Below are positions 47,076 to 54,406 of a stretch of 64,000 bases of DNA, one piece after another. The stretch covers positions 3,010,501 to 3,074,500 of the forward strand of contig NZ_VAWE01000001.1 of assembly GCF_005795905.1 (NCBI RefSeq), read 5' to 3'. A program made the translations under genes and the position numbers. The stretch is from Streptomyces marianii. Lineage in GTDB: Bacteria > Actinomycetota > Actinomycetes > Streptomycetales > Streptomycetaceae. The notes under the pieces were generated by a model. It searched no databases, was not told the DNA's origin, and saw nothing but the letters and a program-made list of their open reading frames with translations. Position 1 is the stretch's first letter. Every line of letters begins with the position of its first letter.

Positions 47076-48017
47076 TCAGACCCGGATCCGGGACATACGG
47101 CGGATGAGGAAGAAGCCGACGGCGTACATGCCGAAGGCGATGACGACGGCGAACTGGCCGACGACCGAGGCGGTCATCTTGTCCAGGGCGCCCGGACGTA
47201 TGGCGTTGATCATCAGCAGGAAGCTGAGGCCGAGGAGCGGAACGGCGAGCGCGGTCACCTTCACCTGCGAGAGCAGGGTCGTGACCTCGCGCCGGGTCTC
47301 CTTGCGTTCCTCCAGCGTCTCGGTCAGGTTGCGCAGCGAGCTGACGACCTGGCCGCCCGCCCGGTTGGAAAGGACGAGGGTCGTGACGAGGACGACCAGC
47401 TCGCGGGAGGGCAGTCGCTCGGCGAGCTCGCCCAGGGCGTCGTCCAGGGTGTGGCCCACGGCGAGCTGGTCGGCGACGCGCATCAGCTCCTCGCCGGCCG
47501 GGTTGTCCAACTCCTCGGCGGCCATGGCGAGCGCGGTACGCATGGCGAGTCCGGCGTGGGTGGCGTTGGCGAGGACGCGGGTGAATTCGGGGAGCTGGTT
47601 GATGAACGCCTCGGTCCGCTTGGCACGCTGCCAGTTGAGGAAGGCGTTGGCGCCCCAGAGGCCGATGACGGCGGCCAGGATGCCGAAGAACGGTGCGAAG
47701 ACGGCCCCGACGGTGAAGTAGACGGCGAGCAGGGCACCGATCACGTAGACGACGTACTCGCCCGGGGTGAGGTCCAGGCCGGTCGTGGCGATCTTGTGCT
47801 CGATCCGCTTGCCGAGTCCGGTGCCGCGCAGCCGCCGGTCCACCCCGCGGAACCGGCGCTGCCGGCCCGCGGGTAGGGCGATCTGCCCGGTCTGGGACAT
47901 CCGGTCGACGAGCGCCTGGCGCTGGGCCTTGCCCGCGGAGTAGACGTGCACGCCGATGACGCCGAGGACGCAGGCGAGCAGGGTGACGCCGATCGTCAGG
48001 AGCGGGAGATTAGCCAC
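47076..48017 (-). CDS. tadB: Type II secretion F-domain platform protein TadB
   Basis: The 313-aa protein has an N-terminal membrane helix and a T2SSF domain (about 140-270; LPEFTRVLANATHAGLAMRTALAMAAEELDNPAGEELMRVADQLAVGHTLDDALGELAERLPSRE). Two C-terminal helices flank IRPGALDKM. GTG 48017 follows AGAAGGTACAGCCC. It lies at the end of a 36-bp repeat tract whose ORF overlaps this start by 8 bp. Confidence 0.88.
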   Translation of the reverse strand: MANLPLLTIGVTLLACVLGVIGVHVYSAGKAQRQALVDRMSQTGQIALPAGRQRRFRGVDRRLRGTGLGKRIEHKIATTGLDLTPGEYVVYVIGALLAVYFTVGAVFAPFFGILAAVIGLWGANAFLNWQRAKRTEAFINQLPEFTRVLANATHAGLAMRTALAMAAEELDNPAGEELMRVADQLAVGHTLDDALGELAERLPSRELVVLVTTLVLSNRAGGQVVSSLRNLTETLEERKETRREVTTLLSQVKVTALAVPLLGLSFLLMINAIRPGALDKMTASVVGQFAVVIAFGMYAVGFFLIRRMSRIRV

Positions 48018-48336
48018 GGGCTGTACCTTCTGTCGCGGTCGGGGACGGCACAGGGCTCGTGCGGCGTGCCTGGCTCGGCGGGTGCGCCGGGCCCGGAAGC
48101 GTCAGGCCCGGCGGATACGTCAAGCCCGGTGAAAGCGTCAGGCCCAGCGGACACGTCAAACCCGGTGAAAGCGTCAGGCCCAGCGGACACGTCAAACCCG
48201 GTGAAAGCGTCAGGCCCAGCGGACACGTCAAGCCCGGTGGAAGCGTCAGGCCCAGCGGACACGTCAAGCCCGGTGGATACGTCAAGCCCGGTGGAAGCGT
48301 CGGGCCGAGCGGATGCATCAGGCTCGGGGAACTCAT
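48010..48336 (-). CDS. Putative repetitive ORF coupled to tadA and tadB
   Basis: The 108-aa frame starts at ATG 48336, overlapping the tadA stop by ATGA, and ends 8 bp inside tadB. Its middle repeats a 12-residue unit of the type CPLGLTLSPGLT five to six times. Because the 36-bp DNA repeat is a multiple of three, all frames stay open, so coding status is not proven. The double overlap is the main argument for a real protein. Confidence 0.35.
   Translation of the reverse strand: MSSPSLMHPLGPTLPPGLTYPPGLTCPLGLTLPPGLTCPLGLTLSPGLTCPLGLTLSPGLTCPLGLTLSPGLTYPPGLTLPGPAHPPSQARRTSPVPSPTATEGTARG
48090..48329. repeat. 18/36-bp minisatellite between tadA and tadB
   Basis: About thirteen 18-bp subunits occur, mostly alternating between CCCGGTGAAAGCGTCAGG and CCCAGCGGACACGTCAAA, so the higher-order period is 36 bp. 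Copies in the centre (48127-48234) are nearly identical, pointing to recent expansion. Confidence 0.9.
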
Positions 48337-49673
48337 GCGACCGCCCCGCGCAGCGTGAGCTGGTCCTCCGAGTCGGCGACGCCGAAGGCCGGTGGGATCG
48401 GCTCGTTCTTCATGTACAGCCGCTCGGCGACCCGTCGCGGCAGCGGCAGGTACTCGAACGAACCGTGGACCAGACCGTCGGCGGACATCGGCCGGGCGTT
48501 GAACCGGCAGACCGAGACGATGCGGTACTCCTCCCGGCCGTGGGAGTCCAGGATGGCGATCTCGGTGATCCTGCGGGAGCCGTCGGCGTGCCGGGTGAGC
48601 TGGACGATCACGTCGACCGCGCTGTTGATCTGGTCCTTGATCGCCACGAACGGGACCTCGATCTCGGACATGGAGCCCAGGGTCTGCAGCCGCATCAGCG
48701 CGTCCTCCGCGCTGTTGGCGTGGACGGTGGCGAGGGAGCCGTCGTGACCCGTCGACATTGCCTGGAGCATGTCAAGCGTTTCGCCGCCGCGGACCTCGCC
48801 GACGATGATGCGGTCCGGGCGCATGCGCAGCGAGTTGCGGACCAGGTCACGGATGGTGATCCGCCCCTTGCCCTCGACGTTGGGGGGCCGGCTCTCCAGC
48901 GTGATCACATGGTTCTGCTGGAGCTGGAGTTCCGCCGAGTCCTCGATGGTGACGATCCGCTCCCCGTCGGGGATGAGCCCCGACAACGCGTTGAGCAGCG
49001 TGGTCTTGCCCGTGCCGGTCGCCCCGGAGACGATCACGTTGAACTTCGCCCGGACGAGGCCCGACAGCAACATCGTCATCTGGTCGTCGAGGGAACCGAG
49101 CTCGATCATCTCGCGGAGTGTGAACGCGCGGGGGAAGCGCCGGATCGTGAGGATCGGGCCGCTGAGCGACAGCGGCGGAATGATCACGTTGACGCGCTCC
49201 CCGCTGGGCAGCCGCGCGTCCACCATCGGATTGGCCTCGTCCACGCGGCGGTTGACGGTCGAGACGATGCGCTCGATGGTCTGCATCAGCTGTTCGTTCG
49301 AGCTGAACCTCATGGGCAGCAGTTCCAGCCGGCCGCGGCGCTCGACGAAGACCTGCTCGGGTCCGTTCACCATGATCTCGCTGATGGAGGCGTCCTCCAG
49401 CAGGGGTTCCAGGATGCCCAGGCCGAGGGCTTCGTCCACGACCCGGCGGATCAGCTGCGAACGCTCGACCGAGGACAGCACCGGCCCCTCGCGGCTGATG
49501 ATGTGGCCCAGCACGCGCTCCAGCCGCGCGCGCCGCTCGGCGGCCTGCAGCGTGGACATCTCCGCGAGGTCGATCTCCTCCAGGAGCTTGGCGCGGTAGA
49601 TCCCGACGAGCCGGCTGTCCGACCCCTGCCCGGGGCCCGGTTCGGGATTGCTCATGCGCGCCCGAAGGCTCAT
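48333..49673 (-). CDS. tadA: Pilus assembly/secretion ATPase TadA (CpaF family)
   Basis: The 446-aa hexameric motor ATPase has an N-terminal domain (RRARLERVLGHIISREGPVLSSVERSQLIRRVVDEALGLGILEPLLED), then Walker A GATGTGKTTLLNALSG (about residue 235). Next come the Asp box GERIVTIEDSAELQL, Walker B and His-box region RMRPDRIIVGEVRGGETLDMLQAMSTGHDGSLATVHAN. It powers Flp pilin assembly and retraction. The ATG at 49673 follows AAGGAG. Confidence 0.95.
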   Translation of the reverse strand: MSLRARMSNPEPGPGQGSDSRLVGIYRAKLLEEIDLAEMSTLQAAERRARLERVLGHIISREGPVLSSVERSQLIRRVVDEALGLGILEPLLEDASISEIMVNGPEQVFVERRGRLELLPMRFSSNEQLMQTIERIVSTVNRRVDEANPMVDARLPSGERVNVIIPPLSLSGPILTIRRFPRAFTLREMIELGSLDDQMTMLLSGLVRAKFNVIVSGATGTGKTTLLNALSGLIPDGERIVTIEDSAELQLQQNHVITLESRPPNVEGKGRITIRDLVRNSLRMRPDRIIVGEVRGGETLDMLQAMSTGHDGSLATVHANSAEDALMRLQTLGSMSEIEVPFVAIKDQINSAVDVIVQLTRHADGSRRITEIAILDSHGREEYRIVSVCRFNARPMSADGLVHGSFEYLPLPRRVAERLYMKNEPIPPAFGVADSEDQLTLRGAVA

Positions 49674-49736
49674 AGGTGCTCGACTCCTTCGAAGGGTTGA
49701 CCGACGGCGTGCCCGGTGGCGCCGGAGGGCGGTGGG

Positions 49737-50123
49737 TCAGCGGTCGGTGACGGGCATGGTCGCGGAACGGGTGGCCCGGTCGAACGCGAACACGGGGATG
49801 AGGGAGGGGATCTCGACGTACGCGGTGGCGGTCACCTCGTCACCGGCCATGCTGACGTCGACGTCCGTCCCGTCGGCCAGCCAGTCGCTCATCGCCGCCT
49901 TCCCCGCCTGCACTCCGCTCCCGTTGTCGATCGACGCGGTCCGCGCCGCCGCCCGTGCCGCCGTTCCCGCCTGCTGGACCGCGTACACGGCGATGCCGAG
50001 TTGGATCGCGGCGAGTGCGACCAGCAGCAGGATCGGGATCCAGCCGAGGTACTCGATCGCGGTCTGCCCCCGGTCGCGGCGCCCGTGTGCACCGAACCGC
50101 CGTCCACGGGTGTGTTTCTGCAT
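49737..50123 (-). CDS. TadE-like pseudopilin
   Basis: The 128-aa protein has prepilin site G19-QTAI-E24-Y25 followed by LGWIPILLLVALAAIQLGIAVYAVQQAGTAARAAARTAS, the TadE-like helix. The C-terminal beta-rich segment reads VEIPSLIPVFAFDRATRSATMPV. GGAGGGCTGACC precedes ATG 50123. It starts 2 bp after the stop of the other TadE-like gene, so the two are cotranscribed minor pilin candidates. Confidence 0.87.
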   Translation of the reverse strand: MQKHTRGRRFGAHGRRDRGQTAIEYLGWIPILLLVALAAIQLGIAVYAVQQAGTAARAAARTASIDNGSGVQAGKAAMSDWLADGTDVDVSMAGDEVTATAYVEIPSLIPVFAFDRATRSATMPVTDR

Positions 50124-50125
50124 GG

Positions 50126-50536
50126 TCAGCCCTCCCACACGGCGGATGCCCGCCCGGGTGCGGTGAACGAGAAGTCGATGAATCCGGGGTAGAGGACCGG
50201 GACGACGACGTTGACCTCCACGTCGTACAGGTCTCCACCGCCCGGCGGACAGCTGATCTCGGCCTCCCAGGAGTCCGGCAGGTTCTTCCGCGCCGCCCGC
50301 TCGCACGCCTGGGCCGCGCCCCAGTCCGCCGCCGCGCCCGCCCGGGCGCCCTCGTCCGCCGAGTTCCCCGCGAGCGAGAACGAGTACCCGACGAGGGCCG
50401 CCTGCCAGAGCAGGACCAGCGTCGCCAGGACGATCGGCACCATCCCGGTGAACTCCACCGCGGTCTGCCCGCGGTCGTCCCCCACCACGGTCCGGCTCCG
50501 AAGGGCACGCCTCCGGGCGGCCGGCCCGGTACCCAT
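50126..50536 (-). CDS. TadE-family pseudopilin
   Basis: The 136-aa protein has G23-QTAV-E28-F29 then TGMVPIVLATLVLLWQAALVGYSFSLAGNSADEGARAGA, the TadE helix. The C-terminal domain has two cysteines (QACERAAR and EISCPPGG) and ends PVLYPGFIDFSFTAPG. GGAGGCAC precedes ATG 50536; the 36-codon in-frame extension to 50644 is Arg-rich and less likely. Confidence 0.86.
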   Translation of the reverse strand: MGTGPAARRRALRSRTVVGDDRGQTAVEFTGMVPIVLATLVLLWQAALVGYSFSLAGNSADEGARAGAAADWGAAQACERAARKNLPDSWEAEISCPPGGGDLYDVEVNVVVPVLYPGFIDFSFTAPGRASAVWEG

Positions 50537-50676
50537 GTGCCTCCGGCCCGTCACCCGACCCCCGACGGTCCGCACACCGGCGCGACGCCGGTCGGCGGGA
50601 CGCCCGTCGGTAACCCTCCGGTCCGTGCCTGCCACGATGTGCATCGCTTCAACTCGCCCCCTCGGTCTCCGGCCCC

Positions 50677-51918
50677 TCAGGACCTTCTCCGGATGCCCAG
50701 GGCACCCCGGTCGCTCCTCAACTTTCCCTGTTTCTGCGGTGCTTCATTCGCCTTCACCAGCCCCAGCTCCCCCGCCAGTCCCCACAGCGCCTGCTTGACG
50801 GTGGACTTGGCCTCGAGGTCCTGCATCCGGCCGGCGTCCACGAGGGCCTGCAGTTCCTTGAAGTTGGCGGGGATGACGACCCGGGAGACCCGGGTGGAGG
50901 TGATCCGCTCGACGAGCGGGGGCTGTATCTCCGTGTTGCGCACATAGCGGTTGACGACGGTCACGGTCTCCTCCGCCTTGCGGATCTGGAGCCTGTCCCA
51001 GAGCCTGACCATGCGCTTGGCCGCGCGTACGCTGACCACGTCCGGTGTCGTGACGAGCAGCGTCGTGTCGGCCATCTCGATCGCCGCCGCGTTGGCGCCG
51101 TTCATATGGCTGCCGCAGTCGACGACCACGACCTCGTAGCGGTTCCGCAGGGCGCTGACGATCTGGCGCACCGAGCGCTCGGTGACCTCCTCACCGCGCT
51201 CGCCCTCGCCGGGGGCGAGCAGCAGCCCGACCCCGGTCTCGTGGGCGTAGACCGCGTCCTGCAGGACGCGCGGCGAGATGTCCTGGATGCCCGCGAGGTC
51301 GACGATCGAGCGCCGGAACTGGACGTCCAGGTACGAGGCGACGTCGCCCGACTGCAGATCGAGGTCGGCGAGGGCGACGGTCATCCCGCCGGCCCTTGCG
51401 GCGAGGGCGAGCTGGACGGCGGTGAGCGTGGTACCGACGCCGCCCTTGGCGCCGCTGACGGTGACGACCGTACCGCCGGGGCCGGTGAACACATCACCGC
51501 CGGAGCCCAGATGGCGCCGTACGCCGACCGACCACGCGGCCGCCGCCTGCACTCGCTGGACGAGTTCCTCGTAGGAGAGGGGCAGGCCCACCAGGCCGCG
51601 GGCACCGGAGTCCATCGCGGCCGAGTACAGGCCGGGGCTCGCGTCGGCGGTGACCAGGATGACCCCGACCGCGGGGAAGCGCAGGGCCACCTCCCGGATC
51701 AGTTCGAGTGCGGGCACCGGGCCGACCCGCTCGTGGACCAGGACGACCTCCGGGAGCTCGTCCACGGACTCCGCGGCGAGCCGCGCCAGGGTGTCGATCA
51801 GCGATGTAGAGTCACCGACCGGCGCCGCCGGCTCCGCTTCCGGGAGCTGGCTGAGCAGGGTGGTGATGGACCGGGCGGCGTCGGCGTCACCGACGGCCGG
51901 GAGGATTCTGGTCGTCAT
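50677..51918 (-). CDS. tadZ: TadZ/CpaE-like MinD-type ATPase
   Basis: The 413-aa protein has an N-terminal receiver-like domain (about 1-125) without an obvious phospho-acceptor. A ParA/MinD-type ATPase follows with deviant Walker A VSGAKGGVGTTLTAVQLA (about 150), ALADLDLQSGDVASYLDV (switch I) and VVVDCGSHMNGAN (Walker B). TadZ positions the Tad machine at specific cell sites. The ATG at 51918 lies 7 bp after the cpaB stop. Confidence 0.88.
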   Translation of the reverse strand: MTTRILPAVGDADAARSITTLLSQLPEAEPAAPVGDSTSLIDTLARLAAESVDELPEVVLVHERVGPVPALELIREVALRFPAVGVILVTADASPGLYSAAMDSGARGLVGLPLSYEELVQRVQAAAAWSVGVRRHLGSGGDVFTGPGGTVVTVSGAKGGVGTTLTAVQLALAARAGGMTVALADLDLQSGDVASYLDVQFRRSIVDLAGIQDISPRVLQDAVYAHETGVGLLLAPGEGERGEEVTERSVRQIVSALRNRYEVVVVDCGSHMNGANAAAIEMADTTLLVTTPDVVSVRAAKRMVRLWDRLQIRKAEETVTVVNRYVRNTEIQPPLVERITSTRVSRVVIPANFKELQALVDAGRMQDLEAKSTVKQALWGLAGELGLVKANEAPQKQGKLRSDRGALGIRRRS

Positions 51919-51925
51919 CCGTCTC

Positions 51926-52636
51926 TCACTTGTCCCCTTCGAGGGTGTAGGTACCCTCCCCCGGGCGCAGTTGGGTCGAACCACCGTCCGCGAGCAGCGC
52001 CAGCCGCACGTTCACGGCGAACGACTCGGCGTATGCGACGCGCTGGACGTCCTTGGTGTTGAGCGCGAAGGTGATCGGGACTGCCTCGCGCAGCGCGCCC
52101 CGTCTGTCGTCCCCCTTGGGCTCGAGCGCGGTGAGCCGGCCGACGTCGATGACCCGGGCGTTGGGAACGATGACGCGGGACTGCGCCTTCGCACCCCCCT
52201 GGTCGTCGGCGGCGAAGGTGGCGTAGATGTTGACGGAGTCGCCGGCCCTGATCTTGCCCGCCACGCCCGTCGCGGCGTCGATCATGATGGCTATCTCCTG
52301 CTCGTCGCGGTCGAGGGCCGGGCGCTTGACGAACATGTCGTCCTGGAGCAGCGAGCCCTTCTTGAGCTGGGTGACGGCCACCTTCCCGTCGACGACCGAG
52401 ACGTCGGTCACCGCGTTCTCGGAGAGCCAGCGCTTCGGCATGGTGATCTTCTCGAACTGGTTCGGCTGAAGTGCCTGGTACGGGGCGACGTCGGACTTGA
52501 CCCGGTACGCGGCGACCTCGGGCCCGACCTTGGAATTCACGTCGCTGATCACCGAGAGCACACCGGCGAACGCGCCGAAGGCACACAGGACCGAGAGGAG
52601 CAGCAGGATGACGCCGCGGCGTTGGCGTGAATTCAT
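51926..52636 (-). CDS. cpaB: Flp pilus assembly protein CpaB (SAF domain)
   Basis: The 236-aa protein has one N-terminal membrane helix (RGVILLLLSVLCAFGAFAGVLSVI) and a SAF/RcpC-type periplasmic domain. Domain blocks are DVAPYQALQPNQFEKITMPKRWLSENAVTDV, VAVTQLKKGSLLQDDMF and IAIMIDAATGVAGKIRAGDSVNIYATF. In diderms it supports the secretin; no secretin gene is present, as expected for a monoderm. ATG 52636 was chosen from the MNSRQRRG start. Confidence 0.88.
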   Translation of the reverse strand: MNSRQRRGVILLLLSVLCAFGAFAGVLSVISDVNSKVGPEVAAYRVKSDVAPYQALQPNQFEKITMPKRWLSENAVTDVSVVDGKVAVTQLKKGSLLQDDMFVKRPALDRDEQEIAIMIDAATGVAGKIRAGDSVNIYATFAADDQGGAKAQSRVIVPNARVIDVGRLTALEPKGDDRRGALREAVPITFALNTKDVQRVAYAESFAVNVRLALLADGGSTQLRPGEGTYTLEGDK

Positions 52637-52748
52637 GAGCGGGGCAACCTCGATGGAAGACGTGGGCTGATGAGCGGACTGGTACGTGCGGTGGGGCGCG
52701 CATACGGCGGAGCCGCCATCGGTCCGCGCCCACCGCACCGGCGGCGCA

Positions 52749-53627
52749 TTACGACCCGTGGTGCATCGGTGTTCCTTCGCCTAGGACACGCGTGGGATGC
52801 GTTCGGTTCTCGGCCGGGGGGAGTGGGGCCGAACAGAAGCCGCAGCGGTCACCGATGAGTTCGATGCCGCACCAGGTGCACACCTCCCGCCGTACCGAGG
52901 AAACCAGCTGGTAGATCACGGAGATGTCGGGGAGGAAGGCGGCGAATTCGATCATCCGTGGGGTGCCCCACCATCTCGGGGAATCGGCCGGCAGCGCGGT
53001 CTCCTGGATTCCCTGGACCTGCCATGCGGGCGCCAGCGTCGCATTCACCCATTCCGACTGCAGCTGCCCTCTCGCCACCAGAAGCCGGGTGGCGAACTCG
53101 GGTCCGGTCAGCTCTCCGTGGCCGATTCTGACCAGCTGTGGACCGGGGTTGGCCACGACACCGAACTGCGAGCCGGGGACCCACGACTTGGCGTGGGACT
53201 TGAGGCTCACGGGGACGCGGTCGAGCTTGGCGACCGAGTTGAGCAGGGCGCCCGCGTGGATGTAGTGGGAGAGCAGCCGGGCGGCGGAGGCGACCACTCC
53301 GGCACTGAAGTCGCAGACGGACAGCTGGCGCAGCTGCCGGACCAGCACGGACACCCCGAGCGGCGGCAGATCGAGCTTCAGCAGCGCGATCCGGTCGCTC
53401 TCCAGGACCGAGCGGACCGTGTGCAGTCTGCGCTCGTGGGCGGCGGGGATGGAGGCGGGGTAGAGGGCGATCACATAGCCGTTCTGCTCCACCAGGACCT
53501 GCATGTCGGCGAGAGCCGCGTCCAGCGGCTGGGTGTCCGGCGCGTGCAGCAGCGCGGCGGTGGGCGTATGGGTGTCCGTCGGCGGCAGCACCAGGTCGGC
53601 GCTGGTCACAGCAATCGCGGTCGGCAC
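52749..53627 (-). CDS. Uncharacterised protein with C-terminal zinc ribbon, first gene of the tad cluster
   Basis: The 292-aa soluble protein has no family I can name. Residues about 255-275 hold CTWCGIELIGDRCGFC, a four-cysteine zinc ribbon. The rest has regular alpha/beta character (EQNGYVIALYPASIPAAHERRLHTVRSVLESDRIALLKLDLPPLGVSVLVRQLRQL). GTG 53627 follows GGGGAATCAGC. It lies 112 bp upstream of cpaB in the same direction and is probably cotranscribed; a regulatory or scaffolding role is possible. Confidence 0.7.
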   Translation of the reverse strand: MPTAIAVTSADLVLPPTDTHTPTAALLHAPDTQPLDAALADMQVLVEQNGYVIALYPASIPAAHERRLHTVRSVLESDRIALLKLDLPPLGVSVLVRQLRQLSVCDFSAGVVASAARLLSHYIHAGALLNSVAKLDRVPVSLKSHAKSWVPGSQFGVVANPGPQLVRIGHGELTGPEFATRLLVARGQLQSEWVNATLAPAWQVQGIQETALPADSPRWWGTPRMIEFAAFLPDISVIYQLVSSVRREVCTWCGIELIGDRCGFCSAPLPPAENRTHPTRVLGEGTPMHHGS

Positions 53628-53933
53628 GCTGATTCCCCGTTCGGCTCCGGACGCCGCAGCGGCGGCGACCGCAGTTCCCCTGCTCTTCGTGCTTCTCCTG
53701 CATCAGCACTTTATCCACGTCCAACAGGTTCAGAGAACAGCTTTCGGAACCCGGTGACCCGACCCTCACGCAATGCTCACCGCTCAAAGCGGACGAAGCC
53801 GCCAGAGGTTAACTCCTGTATCAGCGAGGGGATTTCAGGAATCGTTTCCTCGCAATCGGGGACCTCGGCGCTTCGCGTCCCGCGCCGCTCGTCGCCACAT
53901 GTCCCGTGCCCCGCGCTCCGATCGGCCCGGCCG

Positions 53934-54006
53934 GGGCCCAACTCACCGTCTGGGCCCGGAATGGGGCCCCAGGGCCCACGCCCCTGGCGCCCGGCATCCG
54001 TACCGT
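53934..54006 (+). promoter_or_regulatory. Shared Tad-locus palindrome (site 4) upstream of the second pilin-like protein
   Basis: In the direction of transcription: GGGCCCA (53934-53940), 22 bp, GGGGCCCCAGGGCCCA (53963-53978), 22 bp, TACCGT (54001-54006). A further TGGGCCC lies at 53951-53957. The palindrome has one mismatch at its first base, but the spacing to the -10 box equals that of sites 1 and 2. Confidence 0.6.
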
Positions 54007-54077
54007 CCGATTCCGGTCGGTGAGAGCAGCGGTCCTGCGGCCGGGGGCCTGAGGTCAGTGGGTCGGCGGGGCGAAGG

Positions 54078-54380
54078 GGCCGTCCGCGAGCCGGAGGGTC
54101 AGAGGGCCCGTGGGCCGCAAGGTCCGTGGGCCGCAAAGCCAGTGAGCCGGAAGGCCAGTGAGCCGGAAGGTCCGTGAGCCACAAAGCCAGTGAGCCCCAA
54201 GGCCATTGAGCCGGAAGGTCCGTGAGCCGCAAAGCCAGTGGGCCCCCAGGCCAGTGAGCCGCAAAGCCAGTGGGCCGCAAAGCCAGTGGGCCCCAAGGCC
54301 ACTGAGCCACAAGGCCAGTGAGCCGCAAGGACGGAGAGGCCGTCCGCGAGCCGGAGGGTCAGAGGGCCCGCGGGCCGCAA
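54078..54380. repeat. 16-bp minisatellite flanked by 43-bp direct repeats
   Basis: Thirteen 16-bp units of the type AAAGCCAGTGAGCCGG run from 54119 to 54326, each differing by a few bases. A 43-bp segment at 54078-54120 recurs at 54338-54380 with one mismatch. The unit length is not a multiple of three, arguing against coding. Confidence 0.9.
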
Positions 54381-54406
54381 AGCCAGTGAGCCGGAGGGGG
54401 AAGGGC

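Larger units (their letters stand above)
53628..54406 (+). other. Long intergenic leader with promoter and minisatellite
   Basis: No gene is supported in these 779 bp. They contain site 4 of the shared palindrome (53934-54006) and, between the predicted transcription start near 54013 and the gene at 54407, a 16-bp minisatellite bounded by 43-bp direct repeats. Lower-GC sequence at 53690-53840 probably holds the opposite promoter for the zinc-ribbon/tad operon. Confidence 0.6.

Noticed and set aside
47996..48262. 88-codon alternative frame in the tadA-tadB repeat region
   Set aside because: All frames are open because the repeat is a multiple of three; this one lacks the overlap with the tadA stop.
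48090..48329. Possible CRISPR array in the 36-bp repeats between tadA and tadB
   Set aside because: Units are directly tandem with no unique spacers, and no cas genes are present; it is a minisatellite.
54119..54326. Possible iteron origin in the 16-bp repeats
   Set aside because: No replication gene or AT-rich melting region is nearby and the units are degenerate; better read as a leader minisatellite.
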